Positions 1 through 13,616 are shown, numbered from the stretch's first letter. The stretch is 64,000 nucleotides of DNA from Chlorokybus atmophyticus (GCA_009103225.1 RHPI01001715.1:1038689-1102688), one strand, 5' to 3'. Notes: generated from the letters alone by a model not told the origin. Translations and numbers: made by a program.

Positions 1-1985
1 AGTGGACACTCAAAATGTCATTGGCCGGGCCATCGAGAAGTATGCCTTAAAGCGTAAGGCTCTGCTTGCTGCCCACCCTCAGCTTCATTAGAAACGTGGG
101 ATGCATGGGCGCATAAGGTTCGCGATGGCTATGAGACAGACTTTGCCACACTCCCTCGCGCAAGCAAGGAGGTGGTGATCCGCATGCTTGAGCACGGGTT
201 GACGAACAACATCCCGCCACTTGTGCGAGGTGATCCGAGAGTAGCTGCTTTCATGACCATACATGATAAGCCCCTCCCTCATCAAGGGAAGCGAATGGCG
301 TTTCAAGGCTTGGCCAACTTGGTGGTGAAACCCCCCAACGTTGCAAAGATGTGTTCTGGTACTTGGGACCGGACTTGGAACATAAGTTGACTGGCCGAGT
401 GAAGCTTGAGGCACGCCTTTATGTTATGCAATCTGAGTTGGCGCTGCGCCAGCAGGTGGCGGGTGCTACTTCAGCAACTGGTGCATCAACGGGGCTGCCG
501 GTTATAGTGCTAAACAAGCCTGAAAAGTTTAAGCCCAACGGGAGTGTCAGCATCCATGACTGGGTGGTCACTGTTTAGCACTACATGACAGCACTAAAGG
601 GCAAGGACGGGTGGTACCTCTGTTGTGGACATTCAGTGGCATAATGCAGAGTGTAAACAGTTCATTCTTGATCGACACAAGTGCAACACAACTTTGTTTG
701 AAGATTAATGGGTTGTGCGCAACGAGATATTGTGTAAACCCTCAGCATTTTTAGCTGTCGGTAACAGACCGTTACATCAGACACCCGCTGGGTTGCTGCG
801 ACCATTGCCAGTTCCTGATGGCAAATGAGAAAGTGTGAGTATGGGACTTGATTACTGAGCTCCCAAAGACAGCATTAAGTCACACTGCGGTTGCAATTTT
901 TGTGGACCGTTTAACAAAACTGGTTCACATTGTCTCTTGACGCACGGAAATAGAGTCTCGTGAGTTTGTAATGGTTTCCGTCGCGTCTGTGTTCAAGTTG
1001 CATGGCTTGCCTGGCAACTTTGTGTCTGATCGCGATCCGCAAAATGTGGCTTGGTTCTGCAAGTCGCTACACAACTTTTACAAAATCAATAGATCATGAG
1101 CACAGCTGACTTTCGCAGACGGATGGTCAAACAGAATGCGCCAATCAAATAGTTGAGGAAACCATCCGGCATTATGTGAGTCCGACTTAGAATGATTGTG
1201 ATATTTTATCTCCTAATGGCTGAGTTCGCAATCAATAATGCATGGCAAGAGAGTGTGCAAGGAATCTCCGTTTTTCTTAGATTACGGAGTGCATCCATAA
1301 AGTCCTGCGAAAACACCAAGTTGCCCGCTACTGACATAAATTGCGTACCTACACGCGAGATGGCTTCAACCATGCAGGATAGGTTAGCATTGGCAAAGGA
1401 CTGTTTGCGCGCAGCGCAAAACAGACAAAAAGCCCAGCTAGTGCGCATCGTAGAGAGGACAACTACGATGTGAGATGTTTAATGCTTGTAAGTACCAACA
1501 ACATATCCATTGATGGGGTGGGTACCCGCAAGGTTTTCCCTTGCTGGATAGGCCCTTTTAACGTGATTAATCGGGTCGGCACTTATGCGTATCGGTGGGA
1601 CTGCCAAAGTTGATACGCATTCACAATGTGTTTCATGTGAGTGTATTAAAACCGTACCTTTCTGACGGTTGGGTTCAACCCCCTCCACCCCGTTGCAGTG
1701 GATGGCGACGATACTTTTGAGCATGAGGTGGAAGCAGTTTTAAGTCATCGTAAGCCACAATGCGGACGCGCGCCGTTTTACTTGATGAAACGAAAAGGGT
1801 ACGACGTTGAGCATAACACGTGGGAGCCCGAAAGGGATCTTACCAGCTGCCAAGAGTTTCTTCGGGGGTAATGGAGTGCTTTGTCCATATGCGGACGGTA
1901 AAAGAGTGATGGCAGACTTTTTTACCGCTTCGGCCCTATTTAAAATTTCTATTGCATGAGAGATGCTGCGTACAACTGATGGCAC
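1..1985 (+). pseudogene. decayed Ty3/gypsy chromovirus (gag fragment, integrase, chromodomain)
   Basis: Remains of an LTR retrotransposon, read across many stops and frameshifts. A gag-like piece lies at about 351-640 (KPEKFKPNGS, then HYMTALKGKDGW). The sequence then jumps to integrase without protease, RT or RNase H, so an internal deletion is likely. Integrase landmarks are WDLITELPKT near 842, VSDRDPQN near 1022 and QTDGQTECANQIVEETIRHY from 1116, which match the D, D and E blocks of the retroviral-type core. A GPY/F-like stretch (GTRKVFPCWIGPFNVINRVG) lies near 1520-1580. A chromodomain (start near 1728, WEPERDL near 1828) closes it. Chromodomains of this kind usually direct insertion into heterochromatin. 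The left edge is cut by the window start and no LTR was identified. It is a different family from the element at 54-62 kb. Confidence 0.85.
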
Positions 1986-4257
1986 AACTTAAAAGTGTAC
2001 ATTGCATTGGAGACAGGCTGTCTCCATTGCTATGTATATATAATGAAGCACATCATGCAAACGCAGCATTGTCTTAGCTTTAAGTTAAAGGCAATTTAGC
2101 CACATTATGCAAAGGCGAGCAAGTGGGTTTGCATATGTATAAATATCCATTGTAGCAGGTATACGGTATCAATAAAGATGCAATTGTAGCTAGCCGAGGT
2201 ATGTTGCTTACTACCAAACCTTGCCGTGTACTACAATAAACAAATGACTTTATGTGCACTCCTACGTCAACCACAAAACGAATTGTGCAAAAGAACGGCA
2301 AGCCGAGCAACAAGCATTAATTATCGGAACATTGCAAAAATGGTAGAGATTGTAAGAGGGGATACTGCTACAGCCACACAACTTTAAGCATGATGTGCCT
2401 GAGCTGCACACGCGATAATAGTTATTGGTTCATAACGCAATGTGCACGCACTTGTTGTAATGGGTTTCGCATATGCAAACATGCATGCGAGAGATTGGCA
2501 GATTTCGGCACATAAAGAGTATAAAGAATTGCAAGCAACCCTTGGTGGTTTGGCACTTGCAACCACATATGGCATAACTCAATCAGCGTGACTACTCGAG
2601 CATAAATAGATTAGGGCCCCCCTCAGCCTGGCCTATTATTATATGCAGCCATGTGCAAGGCGAATTGAGACCGAAAGCAGGTAAGGCAACGCACAGTGTA
2701 TCAATTGATTATAAGCCCTTTTGTGAATAAAATTTGCTGTTGCGACCATTGCATATAAATTGTGGTTATCAACTACCCGATGTAGTTCCCCGGTGTCATG
2801 CGAGCCTCCACCGCTAGAGGGTGAAGGGGGAGAACTGTGTATATACCACAGCCTTGCAGCGGATATTTAATACAATAATATAGTAACAATGTTAAATGTG
2901 CCTTAATTTGCTATGAGTCGATACAAAGTTGTGTAGATTAGATTGTACGAAATTTTACTCTTATAGCAAAAATGGTATCATGGCTTAAACGCGTTTATTA
3001 CACGTGCTGATTGTATTTAGCCACTGTTTTTGACGAAGTTAGCATACAACAATTTTGCATTGCACCGATAACCGTCAACACTTGAATCCGATATCATTTG
3101 TACCGTGTAGTTTCAGTCACATTATAACTCAACTTTTTATATCCGTATGCGACCACAGCATACAAAAGTATGCAGTGGTCGCTTTTAGTGAGTTTAAATA
3201 TCATGTTACATCTGCTGCAACAAGTTTACACTTTAGTAATTTTAAATAAACACCATCTATGGTGTTGCCTATAATCCTCACACGGTGTATCACCTATTCT
3301 TTCTTTATAATCGCAACATTGCAATGAATGTTGTACTTGATGAAGTACCCCACTTTACCTCTAGTAGTGGCGGTGCACTTGCATACCGTCATATGAAATA
3401 ATGCGATGATAGCAGAGGTATTACGAGCAAATATACGATGATACCAATGGTATGAGTAAACTCTTATTATAAAGCTTGCATACATTAATGTTTGCTACAT
3501 CCATAAGTTGCAAAGTGTAATGTAATAGCCAAATATAAATTGTAGCTGTTAAGATTAATAATCAATCTAATGTGATAATCATGATAACAGTTGTTCATGA
3601 GACGCATCATGCAAATAAACCTTAATTCATCGAAAGATATTGAAGCGCGCATGATACATATGCGTGTAAAGTCTTAATTGCGTTATATAAAAACGCTCTA
3701 ATTCAATAGTAATAATACTACGTAGTTTATCAAAGATTTACAAGCTCTTTAATTCTATGTATTATCTTACAACAGTTATTAACTTATTTTTTTAATTTAA
3801 AATACAATGATACTGACTTGGACAAAGCTATTCACATTACACTTTACATATGTGTAACAATTGTTAATGATAGTTACTCTGCGCATCGTTAGAATGGCCA
3901 CCTATTTCATGAAAACAACTGTTCTTATAATTTACAAAAATCAACCTTAGATGTGCTTGATGTGAAGAAGTCAAAGTTCAGCACTCAGCAGTTTATAGCA
4001 CCCACTACTGGAAGCTTGGCAATGATGTGACGGAAAGCGGTCGCATTAATACAGCACTTGCAACAACTCCTGGTCCTATCGAGTACTCATACGTGAATCT
4101 GAAGGGCCAAATTGTCCCTTCAGAGTCATGTACAAGAAGGATTCATGCACGTCGTTGGCCTTGGCCGGGCCAAGCGCACGACGTGCATGAATCTCTCGCC
4201 AGCTGTGGCTGTGATTCACAGGCTGTAGGGATGGGTTGGGGCCGAAACTACCGGGTA
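1986..4257. other. AT-rich intergenic DNA, no gene seen
   Basis: No exon-like coding stretch or recognisable protein was found on either strand; open frames are short and AT-driven. A perfect small palindrome (ggagacaggctgtctcc) lies near 2010-2030, just past the decayed retroelement. The only other structure is the hairpin at 4140-4193, listed separately. Confidence 0.6.
4140..4193. repeat. perfect 16-bp inverted repeat (hairpin)
   Basis: Arms 4140-4155 (gattcatgcacgtcgt) and 4178-4193 are perfect reverse complements around a 22-bp GC-rich centre that itself contains ggcc repeats. It sits about 65 bp before the MITE at 4258. It may be the end of another inverted-repeat element or a stable cruciform; no function can be assigned. 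Confidence 0.8.
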
Positions 4258-4702
4258 CAGTCTACCCCCGTTACAAAACTTCGGTTTGAGAGTATAACCC
4301 CGTTAAGGTCATAAATAGGCAAAAGTTCGATGGTTTTACATAAAAGTATCAATGGTTAGTGGAATAGTCTTGTACGTAAGAAGACCAAAGCGAAGGCCAA
4401 AGAGTGGGCTCAGTCTTGTAAGGGAGGAAATACCTCGTTATGGCATGCTTGTTCTATTGTTATTAGCATAAATAGATCACAAAACTCATATACAGTTACG
4501 TACGTAATTAAATTGTTATCAATCATTATCCATTTCACTTATGCCACGTCAGTATATGATGACGTGGCTTAGGGTTATCACGCAATATCCGTGTGAGTGA
4601 AATATATTTCATAAACAATAAAAGAATATGTATTGTTATAAACGCCAAGATCATAACCCCGTTAATGGAATGAAAAGCTGAAAGATAATACATGATTCTG
4701 GG
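4258..4702. mobile_element. pogo-like MITE, family 1, copy A
   Basis: The left end is TA followed by CAGTCTACCCCCGTTA, and the right end abuts another TA (4703-4704), as expected for Tc1/mariner-pogo elements that duplicate TA. The body matches the copy at 20526-20982 in the opposite orientation: left-end sequence (ACTTCGG, ATAACCCCGTT, AAGGTCAT), an inner hairpin built on GCCACGTCA/TGACGTGGC near 4540-4565, and a shared subterminal AACGGGGTTAT. The right inverted repeat has eroded. No transposase is encoded, so it is non-autonomous. The class assignment rests on TIR and TA duplication and on family knowledge of Emigrant/Tigger-like elements. Confidence 0.75.
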
Positions 4703-6419
4703 TACATACTTACATCAAACGCATCTGTGTGTGTGTGGGTACAGTCTCCCCCCACACACATGCGCACATGTAAGCGTGTATCCACATACACACAAAACAC
4801 ATTCAAGTACATTTATGGTAGCATACATGTACGATGCATATATAAACATGCATGTATATGTTATACACATGTAATAAACTACATGTATATATGCATACAA
4901 GGTAGATATATATAAGTGTATGCATGTGTACGTGTTTATATATATTACGTGATTGCATATCATTTACATAACTGTACATATGCATATAATGTACGAGCAT
5001 CCATCCATCATTGTATCTTTAATGGCACATATGATGTATGCATGTAACATGTATAAGCAGAGCATATAATGCATGCTTGTACCTTGCGTTCTTTTCGGGC
5101 GATATTGTAACAACGGTATACAATATACTTATACGTATGTCAGCTGACGCACACATAATTGTATGTGTCATTTACGTAAAATTGGCCATCTATTAGTTTT
5201 ACCCGATTTCGGGCAATGACGTGGGGAATTACCCAGGCTCGAACCCCAACGCGAGTAACCCATGAACGGGTAACGTGGGTAAACGGGTCAAAACGCGGGT
5301 ACACGCGGGTATCACCCCGACCCGCACCCGCACAGGTGATGACCCTAATCACAGCCTGTGATCCTCGTCAATGGATACTGGACAACACATCCGGTGCACG
5401 GTGGTGGCATGGTCAATCCGGTGAGCGATCGCCTACAATCTCCGACATTTGCGGCGCGACTTGCTCCACCACTGCAAGCGGGCTTGTTGTTAGTGCGTCC
5501 GTTCACGGTCCGTTCTCTGGGTCTAGGTCAAGATACCGATTTAGTAGCATGAAGAATGAGTGCCTCGTTTGACGGTGCAAACTCTACCCACGGGCGGCAG
5601 TTAACACATTGTAAGCGTGCACTTCACAGAGCGAGCACTGTGCGTGCGAACTGTCCAATGCGCATTCTAGCGAGGCCGTGAGTAAGCCACACAGCTCGGC
5701 CAAACGGCACTGCCTATGAGCCGCGTTGCCACTTGGCAGCCTGCCATCTTGCCCACATTCCCTGCCCCGGTAATTGGCATCTGCCACTGTGACGACATAA
5801 CATTCCGCTGCAAACATTTCCCTTCAACACAACGCTGTGCCTGTCACTTTCTACATCACGCAGCTTGGGGTTTGCTCAGCAGCGGGTTCGCATGCTTTTA
5901 CATAGTTGCCTGTATAAAGGGCCAGGGTCCGGACCGAAAGTTAGGCCCCAAGTAAGTTGCAGGCTTCTGACAGGCCGTACTTCTTCACTACCCGCTGTAG
6001 GCACTGTACTGAGAGTATTTAACCAGCATCTTTCTGATTTGGAGGTGATCGTTCGTTATCGTCGCGTTCGGCTTTGGCTTTGACGACTTTCGCCGTGGAC
6101 AAGAGGGGACAAGTCGTCAGCCTGCGGGCGGCGGCGGTGGCAGCGGCGGCGGGTGGAGTGGTAGGGGGGATTGTTCACGCTGCTGCAGTGTAGTCCTCGT
6201 TGTGGTCGTCGTCGTCGTTCAAGAACTTCTTGTCGGCCAAGTCTGCGGTGGTGATCGCAGGAGCGGCCGCACGTGAGCGCCGGCTTGCTCAGCCCGCGAG
6301 TGAAGGTGACCCTAAGCAGGATTGGGAAGGCCTGGTGGCCCAGTGAGCGTGAGGAGTTGTACAAGGACGGTGCTGGCATGCCGTGTTAGGCTGAATCTGG
6401 CTCCTCGAGGGAGACCACC
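4703..6419. other. low-complexity flank and 5' region of the Ca2+-ATPase gene
   Basis: 4690-5070 is rich in alternating TG/CA and TA steps (acatgtatatatgcat-like), a sequence type prone to Z-DNA or cruciforms. 5200-5345 is a run of short ACCCGC/GCGGGT motifs in both orientations. From about 6050 the base composition becomes GC-rich, consistent with a promoter and 5' UTR ahead of the ATG at 6420. Open frames at 5216-5572 and 6056-6379 have no recognisable domain and were not accepted as genes. Confidence 0.5.
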
Positions 6420-9400
6420 ATGGACCGGTAAGCAGCTTGTCCAGATGTTAACATTGGTGGCCTAGCGCAGCAACGTGTGGCAGCTTGTCATAGTGGTTTT
6501 ATTGCCTACCTATTGAAGGTCCAGCTTTGTGCTTGTTTGCTTAGCCCTCACAGGACAATTGTTACTTACAGAGGCTTGTTGATTTAGCTTAGAAGCACAA
6601 TTTGGGTGCAAACTGTTCACTGGCATGTGGTGTTTGCTTGCAACAGTGATGGTTGTTGCTGTGTTGACTTGCAACTGTGTGCTGGCAGCATTTTGTATGA
6701 TTCAAGGCGTAATATGTCGCTGCATGCTTGCTATAAAAAACATTAGTTTTCAGACTGCTTGCTTATCGCAGTATGACATCCTGGTGCTCATCTTGGTGTA
6801 GTTACAGCTTGACAGGACAAGTGCTTCTTCGTGATAAGTGCAGCAAGTTGAACACGTCAACAGTGGAAGTAGAATGTTATGTCTCCCTGCTATGCATAGT
6901 AATGTATGGTGTTGGGAACAGACATCAATTTGTCTGTGCACATATGCTTTTGACACGCATACTGTGCAGTGACACGGTGCCTCCCCTTCCCAAGTTACCT
7001 CCAAGGCGAGTCGACGTGTCTGTTGGCCCAGTGCAAGGCCGAGCTGCATCGCCTACGCCTCCAAGGACACCGCCAAGTGTCCGATGGTTGCAACTGCAAG
7101 AACGCTGGAGGGTATGGTCGTATAATGGGGAGTGTACAGAGTGTGCTGTACTGTGTGCTCATATGGGTCTGGCCTGCAGCATGGTCAGTTGAAAAGTTTT
7201 CAGAGAAGGCAGGAGATTGAGGCCAGGCTGCAGCGATGGAGGATTAGTGTCCACACCATACAGGTGTGTTTGATATGCAGCATTTGCTCTAGCCATAGGT
7301 GTCATGATTATGGTAGGATTATGGTAGGATTATATGTGCACAAAAAGGCATGGATTACCTGGTTCCGCATTCCATGTTTGCATCGTGCTAGCCTTAATGT
7401 ATATCAAGCTTGGACTGCAATTTCAGGCTGCTAATCGTTTTGCGCGAAGAGAAAGTTTGCGCGAGAAAGCGGTGCGACTGCTCACACCTAAGTGCATTGT
7501 CCCGGATGACCAGAGTGATGACGCATTTGCAGTAGCCCTCAAGACAAAGGGCATTGGTGAGTTGTGCAAGCTTGTGTTGTGGTTCGCATGCGAATGGCAG
7601 AAGCACTGTCATCTATGGTTGCCATTGTTTGGCACCACCAGTTAATTGCCGTCAGTCTGGTTGGTTGTTGTCACTTCATAACAAATCATGCATTTGTTTG
7701 ACAGACAACCAGACTGACTTGGAGGAAGTAACTTTTGATGCCCATGATTTGCCTTCAACGCGCCCATTGCTAAGGCCAGCATCAGCGCCTATTGCTGAGG
7801 AAACTGGACACCGCTTTGGCATCAGCTTGGCTACGCTGGTGAAGCTGAATGAGGAACGAAGTACCGAGGCTCTTGCTGCTTATGCTGGGGTATGTCTCTG
7901 TGCATTTTGCCTGCATTGTGCCAGCTGATATACGGCCTTGAGGGTTGTCAGTAACAAAATGCTTGCCTTGAGGACAGGTTGAAGGCATTGCCAAGCTCCT
8001 GCATGTCAGTCCCAAGGACGGCATTTCTGACGTGGAGGCGGATCAGGAGGAACGCAGAAACATTTACAGCAGCAATACATATCCAGAGAAGCCCCCGAAG
8101 CCTGTTTGGGTAATATAAGTGCACAGATTGTGATAGCCGGGGTGGCACGTGTGAGGTTGGCTGAGAATTTTGTGGTGTGTAGAGATACTTCTGGGATGCC
8201 TCCAAGGACTTCGTTCTGCGCATCCTGGCAGTGTGTGCTGCAGTTGGATTGGCAATTGGGTTGGCTACTGAGGTGCGTTCAAGTTGACAGCTGCAACGGT
8301 GCGCATGGGCAGATGATGGTCGGAGTGTCATACTAACATATTTTGGAGCAGGGCACGAGTACGGGTTGGTACGATGGTGTTGGCATCTTCGTTGCTCTCG
8401 CCTTGGTTATCTGCATTACAGGTAGTTGCGTCTCACTTACTTGCTTTTTTGTTGGCCATCAGAGCTTTGCATCACCATTCCTTTGTGCCCCGGACAGCAT
8501 GCATGTCATTGCCTCATGTTATACGCATCTAAGTTGGAATATGTATGCTGACTATTGACTGTGTGAACTTTATGTAGCTGGAAACGATCTGAATCAAGCT
8601 CGCCAGTTCCGCAAGTTGAACCAGAAGAAAAAGAATATACCCGTGCAAGTATGTATACTGTGTGGGCAGCATGGTGTTGCTCTGCAGTTGCGGCTCACCT
8701 TTACTATATATATATATAACCTCTTGCAATCTCAGGTCACGAGGGGAGGGCGGCGAATTGAGATTTCCATATACGACATTGTTGTTGGAGATGTTGTCCA
8801 TCTGAACCTGGGCGACCAAGTAGCTGCAGATGGCCTGTTGCTGAAGGGTTTCTCGCTTATCTGTGATGAATCTAGTATGACCGGAGAAAGCAAGCCGGTA
8901 TGCAGTGCTCACCTGTGTTTGCAGAAACAGGAAGGGTACAGGTGCTGATAGCTTAGCTATCTATGTGCAGGTTGAGAAGTCCATTTCGGAGAAACCGTAT
9001 GTGATCTCTGGCACCAAGGTTATCGAGGGCTATGGAGACATGCTGGTATGCTGGGTGTTCATTGTTGCTGTGGCTTTGGGTTAAAGTTGATTGTGCTTAC
9101 AGCTGGTTTCTGACCATGCAGGTAACAGCAGTTGGGCTTAACACGGAATGGGGTCGCGTCATGTCCACTGTCACAGAGGAGCATAACGAGCAAACCCCTC
9201 TTCAGGTGTGGTTTGCAATAATGTAGTAATGATGTAGTCTTTTATTACTACATCATTGATGTAGTACTTTATTGATTTAGTGCTGCCGCATGCAATTGTG
9301 CGCACGGTCTGGTATACTTGGCATTGTTGTAGTGCTGATGGGCTTGTTGTGCAGAAACGGCTGGAGGTAGTGGCTTTGGGCATTGGCAAAGTTGGTCTGT

Positions 9401-12400
9401 TGGTTGCTGTCCTGGTGTTCATCGTTCTTACAGCCAGGTGAGTAGGTGCATCACTTGCATTGCACACAACTGTGCTGAGCGTTTTGCGTGTGTGCGTCAG
9501 TGAGTGTCAGTGATTGTGTCAGTGAGTCTCAGCATTGGCGCTGTGCTGCAGGTACCTGGCCTTTGACCTGGACTACAAAAATTTCAAGGCTCGTGATCTG
9601 ACAAACTTTGTCGACTTCTTTGCGGAGGCGGTATGTGTTAGTTTGCTCAACAGACTCTTGTCAGCTGTTGCATTCATTGACCATCGCCATATTTTAGGTG
9701 ACCATCATTGTTGTGGCTATTCCAGAAGGGCTGCCTCTGGCAGTCACGCTCAGTCTTGCATACTCAATGCGCAAGATGACTAAGGATAACGCTTTGGTAA
9801 GCTCCATCACAGCTCCTCGCTTAGGCCTGGTTATTGCACAACCACTCAGCCATTCACCTTTGCTTCCCAATGCTTGCGTTGAAAGGTGATTCGCATGTAT
9901 AGGTGCGCCACTTGGCAGCTTGCGAAGTCATGGGTGGTGCGACAACTATCTGTAGTGATAAGACAGGAACATTGACCACCAACAAGGTTAGAATTGTCTT
10001 GCATTGCCACTTGTGCTGCATTGCTGACGTGCAGTGTGCAGTTGGAGGCATGCTGATAGTACATTGTGTCCGCGCAGATGGTTGTTGTGCGATCATGGCT
10101 GTGCAATACGCTGCAGCAAGCAATGCCTAACACTGCACTTCTTAGCAATGATAGCTTGAAGGTACTCTTAGTTTTTTCCTTGCTGAGCAGTTGTCTTGCA
10201 GGCTTAGTCTCCAACCCATGGTTGCTAAGCACACCATACTTGCAGGTCTTGCGTGAGGGCATCTGTTTGAACTCCAATGGCTCAGTGTACCGCACCAAGG
10301 TAGGCATGTTTGCACCAAACGGTCACTTTTTATGTAGATGATGTTGAATACTGAACCTGCTTTCAACAGACTGGTGAGGTGGAGATTACAGGGAAGCCAA
10401 CAGAAACAGCAGTGTTGAGCTATGGTGTAGAGCTGGGAGCAGACTATGACAAGGAGCGAGAGGCGGCTCATATGGTCAAAGTCGAACCCTTTAACTCAGC
10501 AAAGAAGCGCATGGGGGTGCTCCTTCAGGTGCACAGTACTCTTCATTTGTGCATGCACGTTTTGGACAGGCAGATCTATCGTGTCCTGATTCAAACAATT
10601 GTTGTTAGCATTGCGAGCAACTGTATTATCCCGTATCAAGTGGCTTGTTGCTTATACAGTTTGTGCTGCAGCTGCCCTCTGGTGAGTATCGTCTGCACTG
10701 GAAGGGTGCCACAGAGGTTATCATCGGGTTCTGTTCCAAGTTTGTAGATGAGAAGGGCAATGTCACACCCATGACAGACGCCAAGGTATGGTGACTGCTG
10801 GCATTGTGCGCTGTGGCCTGGCCTGTGGATTGGCCCATGCATTGGCTGATGCATATGCAACCAAAAAGCTGGATGGAGACAGGGCTCATGCCGCTGTGTC
10901 TGCAGCGCACGGAGATACTCGCACTGGTGGATGACATGGCAAGCCAAAGCCTGCGCACACTGTGTTTAGCGTATGCTGACATACCATCAGGTTCATCCAT
11001 ACTGAAGCCCACAAAAGTTACGAATGACGACGGTACGGTGGATGAGACCAAAGAGCCTCAGATTCAGCTGCCCACGTCCGACTTAATCTGCCAGGCCATC
11101 GTTGGCATCAAGGTATGTAGATGGCCTTCTTAGGAATATGAAGTTATTTTGCAGCAGTTGTGCTGCATGCCGATGTTGTAAAACCAGTTGCCACGTGACT
11201 GCTGTCTTGTGGGTGGTTTTCAACAAGCCATTGCTGTGACTTGTGTCTCACAAAGTCGCGTTCAGGATCCTTGCCGTGAGGGCGTGCCAGAAGCAGTACA
11301 GTACTGCCAGCGTGCGGGGATTGTCGTGCGCATGGTTACTGGCGATTACATCACCACAGCAAAGGCTATCGCTCGCGAGTGCAACATACTCACCGATGAC
11401 GGCATTGCCATGGAGGGTCCGGACTTCCGCGCCATGCCCAAAGAGGAGCTTCTCAAGATACTTCCCAGGTTGCAGGTGAGTATGCCCTAAGCTTTACAGT
11501 TTGTCTTATAACATGGGACATCACAGCTGTTAACTGTTTTGTTTTGATTTGATCCTCAGGTTTTAGCTAGGTCGTCCCCAACGGACAAGCAGACGCTGGT
11601 GAAGTATCTGCGCGAGCTTGGGAACGTTGTCGCCGTGACTGGCGATGGCACTAACGACGCTCCTGCGCTGCACCAGGCCGATGTGGGTCTTTCTATGGGC
11701 ATATCAGGCACGGAGATTGCCAAGGAGAGCTCCGACATCATCATTTTGGATGACAACTTCAGGACCGTTGTGCCAGTGGTTCGCTGGGGCAGGTCTATAT
11801 TTGAAAACATCCGCAAGTTCATCCAGTTCCAGCTGACGGTCAACATCGTCGCGCTCACGCTGAATTTTGTCACGGCCGCCGCGCTCGGCATCGCGCCCTT
11901 GACTGTGGTGCAGCTGCTGTGGGTCAATCTCATCATGGACACGCTCGGTGCCCTGGCTCTGGGCACTGAGCCCCCGCAGGAGAAGTTCATGCAGCGCAAA
12001 CCTTACGGCCGCACGGAGTCGCTGATCTCCAACGTCATGTGGCGCAACATGATCGCCATGTCGGTCTACCAGCTTGTCGTGCTGCTGGTCATCCAGTTTG
12101 CTGGCTACAACATATTTGGGCTGGAGCGCCCACCGGCCACAATTATAGATCCAAAGACTGGCGTGGCACGTACTTTGGAGAAAGTTGATTGGGTCAAGGA
12201 TTGGAATGATACCCGTACCCTCAACACGATCATCTTCAACACCTTTGTCTTCATGCAGGTAACATGGCTGTAGTGAGTGCTGTTGGTAATTGGGTCGGTG
12301 TACGTTTTACGTAAGTGCTTTACTACGCTGTTTTTGTCCATGACAACTGCTGTTCTTTTTCCCCTGACACTGTCAAACTGTCTACAGGTCTTCAATGAGT

Positions 12401-12792
12401 TCACATCGCGAGACATGGAAGATCCCAACATTTTCAAAGGCTTGATACGCAATCACATCTTTATAACAGTCATCATTGTGACGTGCGCCTTCCAATTCCT
12501 CATAGTCACGTTTCTGAACAATTTTGCGAACACAAATGACCTATCTCCCGCGCGATGGGGCTGGTGCATACTTCTCGGTTTCATTGGCATGCCAATCGGC
12601 GCTCTGGTGAAGCTCATCAAGGTGCCGCGCGAGCCCACGTTCTCGGACTACCTCTTCAACAAGTTTCCCAAGTTGCGCCGCATATTCCTTGGGAAAAACC
12701 CCGACGCCGGCACTGAGGCAGACTGGAAGGCAGACTTGCAGCAGGATGGGCCGCACCGAGAAACCAACCCTGAAGCAAGCAACGCTGTTTAG
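6420..12792 (+). CDS. P-type IIB Ca2+-ATPase (PMCA/ACA-like), 24 exons
   Basis: Pumps Ca2+ out of the cytosol using ATP; plasma or internal membrane. Exons in phase: 6420-6427, 7006-7111, 7204-7263, 7427-7556, 7705-7889, 7978-8103, 8183-8272, 8352-8421, 8578-8648, 8736-8897, 8971-9045, 9122-9205, 9355-9437, 9552-9630, 9698-9796, 9903-9986, 10078-10161, 10246-10299, 10370-10528, 10672-10785, 10906-11112, 11266-11475, 11560-12258, 12388-12792; about 1147 residues. Landmarks: PEKPPKP before the first membrane segment, SMTGES actuator loop (exon 10), IPEGLP (exon 15), phosphorylation site DKTGTLT (exon 16), KGATE nucleotide-binding motif (exon 20), [11 protein letters not shown] (exon 23). The N-terminus has a basic, Trp-containing stretch, [18 protein letters not shown], placed like the calmodulin-binding autoinhibitor of plant ACA pumps. 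The start has a strong context (accaccATGG). Donor 8104 (GTTTGG) could instead be 8110 (GTAATA), adding two residues. Some N-terminal exons are less certain than the core. Confidence 0.93.
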
Positions 12793-13023
12793 TTACAGCT
12801 TGCTGCGCGGCGCATAGCTACCGAGCATAGACGCTTAGTTATGTAGGGTCCCTTCCGGCACCTTGTAAGGAAGTGGTGCCTTCAGCTCCTGTTCAAGGAG
12901 TAGCGAGCTGAAACCGAGATGGTTGGCACTGCGAGTATTACGATTGATGGTTAGGTCGTGTTGTTGGCTAGGATTAGGAAACCTTCAATAAGCGCCTTGT
13001 ACATGAGACGTGCGCAGTTAGGT

Positions 13024-13028
13024 TGTAA
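13024..13028 (+). terminator. TGTAA poly(A) signal of the Ca2+-ATPase gene
   Basis: TGTAA about 230 bases after the stop codon. TGTAA replaces AATAAA as the usual poly(A) signal in green algae. A 5-mer occurs by chance, so the call rests on its repeated occurrence behind several genes here. Confidence 0.45.
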
Positions 13029-13561
13029 CTCAGACTTCTGGCCTTGGTTGCACCCTGAAGATGCAACCATGGACATCTTTGCTGGACATGAATGTTGAAT
13101 CTTACAGGACTGTCATGTTTTTAGTTGCTGATTGACCATGACATTGGAATGTAACAACCACCTTGGCATTGTTATGGCGCCATCAGACATAGTCAGATAC
13201 CGCTGCATCGATAACACTGAAGAATAGCCAGTATTTCCCAGTTCCAATTTGCATGTACTGTTGGGCATGTTCTTGACTTGGAGAGTCTGGTGAAACTTGC
13301 AAAACATGCACATGTGTGCGTTTTCCAGTGCCTCGCAGTGCTTTACTCAGTATGCGGTTGTCATGGTTGGGTATGTTTACATAGTTCACGCAGTCAGCGA
13401 CGAGTGTGTACAAAGTTACCCGCACTTGCACTTATCAGTGAGCACATACAAGAGTTTCCACAAGAGCTGAGACTACACTTGGCTGTACCTCAAGACAATA
13501 CGGCTGCACTCTTGGCCAACAACCAGGAGGGAAAGCCCCTGTGTTTTTTAACCGACCACTG

Positions 13562-13566
13562 TTACA
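13562..13566 (-). terminator. TGTAA poly(A) signal of the CBS gene
   Basis: TGTAA on the minus strand about 50 bases past the stop codon at 13617, a typical distance. Confidence 0.5.
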
Positions 13567-13616
13567 CTGGAACGCATAGTACAGACATATACAGACGAAG
13601 TGTACCGGCAGCGGTG

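Larger units (their letters stand above)
12793..13616. other. convergent 3' region between Ca2+-ATPase and CBS gene
   Basis: Tail-to-tail spacer between the ATPase stop (12792) and the CBS stop (13617). Each gene has a TGTAA motif downstream: 13024-13028 on + and 13562-13566 on -. No further coding sequence is evident. Confidence 0.6.

Noticed and set aside
5216-5572. 118-codon frame in ACCCGC-rich DNA
   Set aside because: The first third is low-complexity repeat and no protein similarity was recognised.
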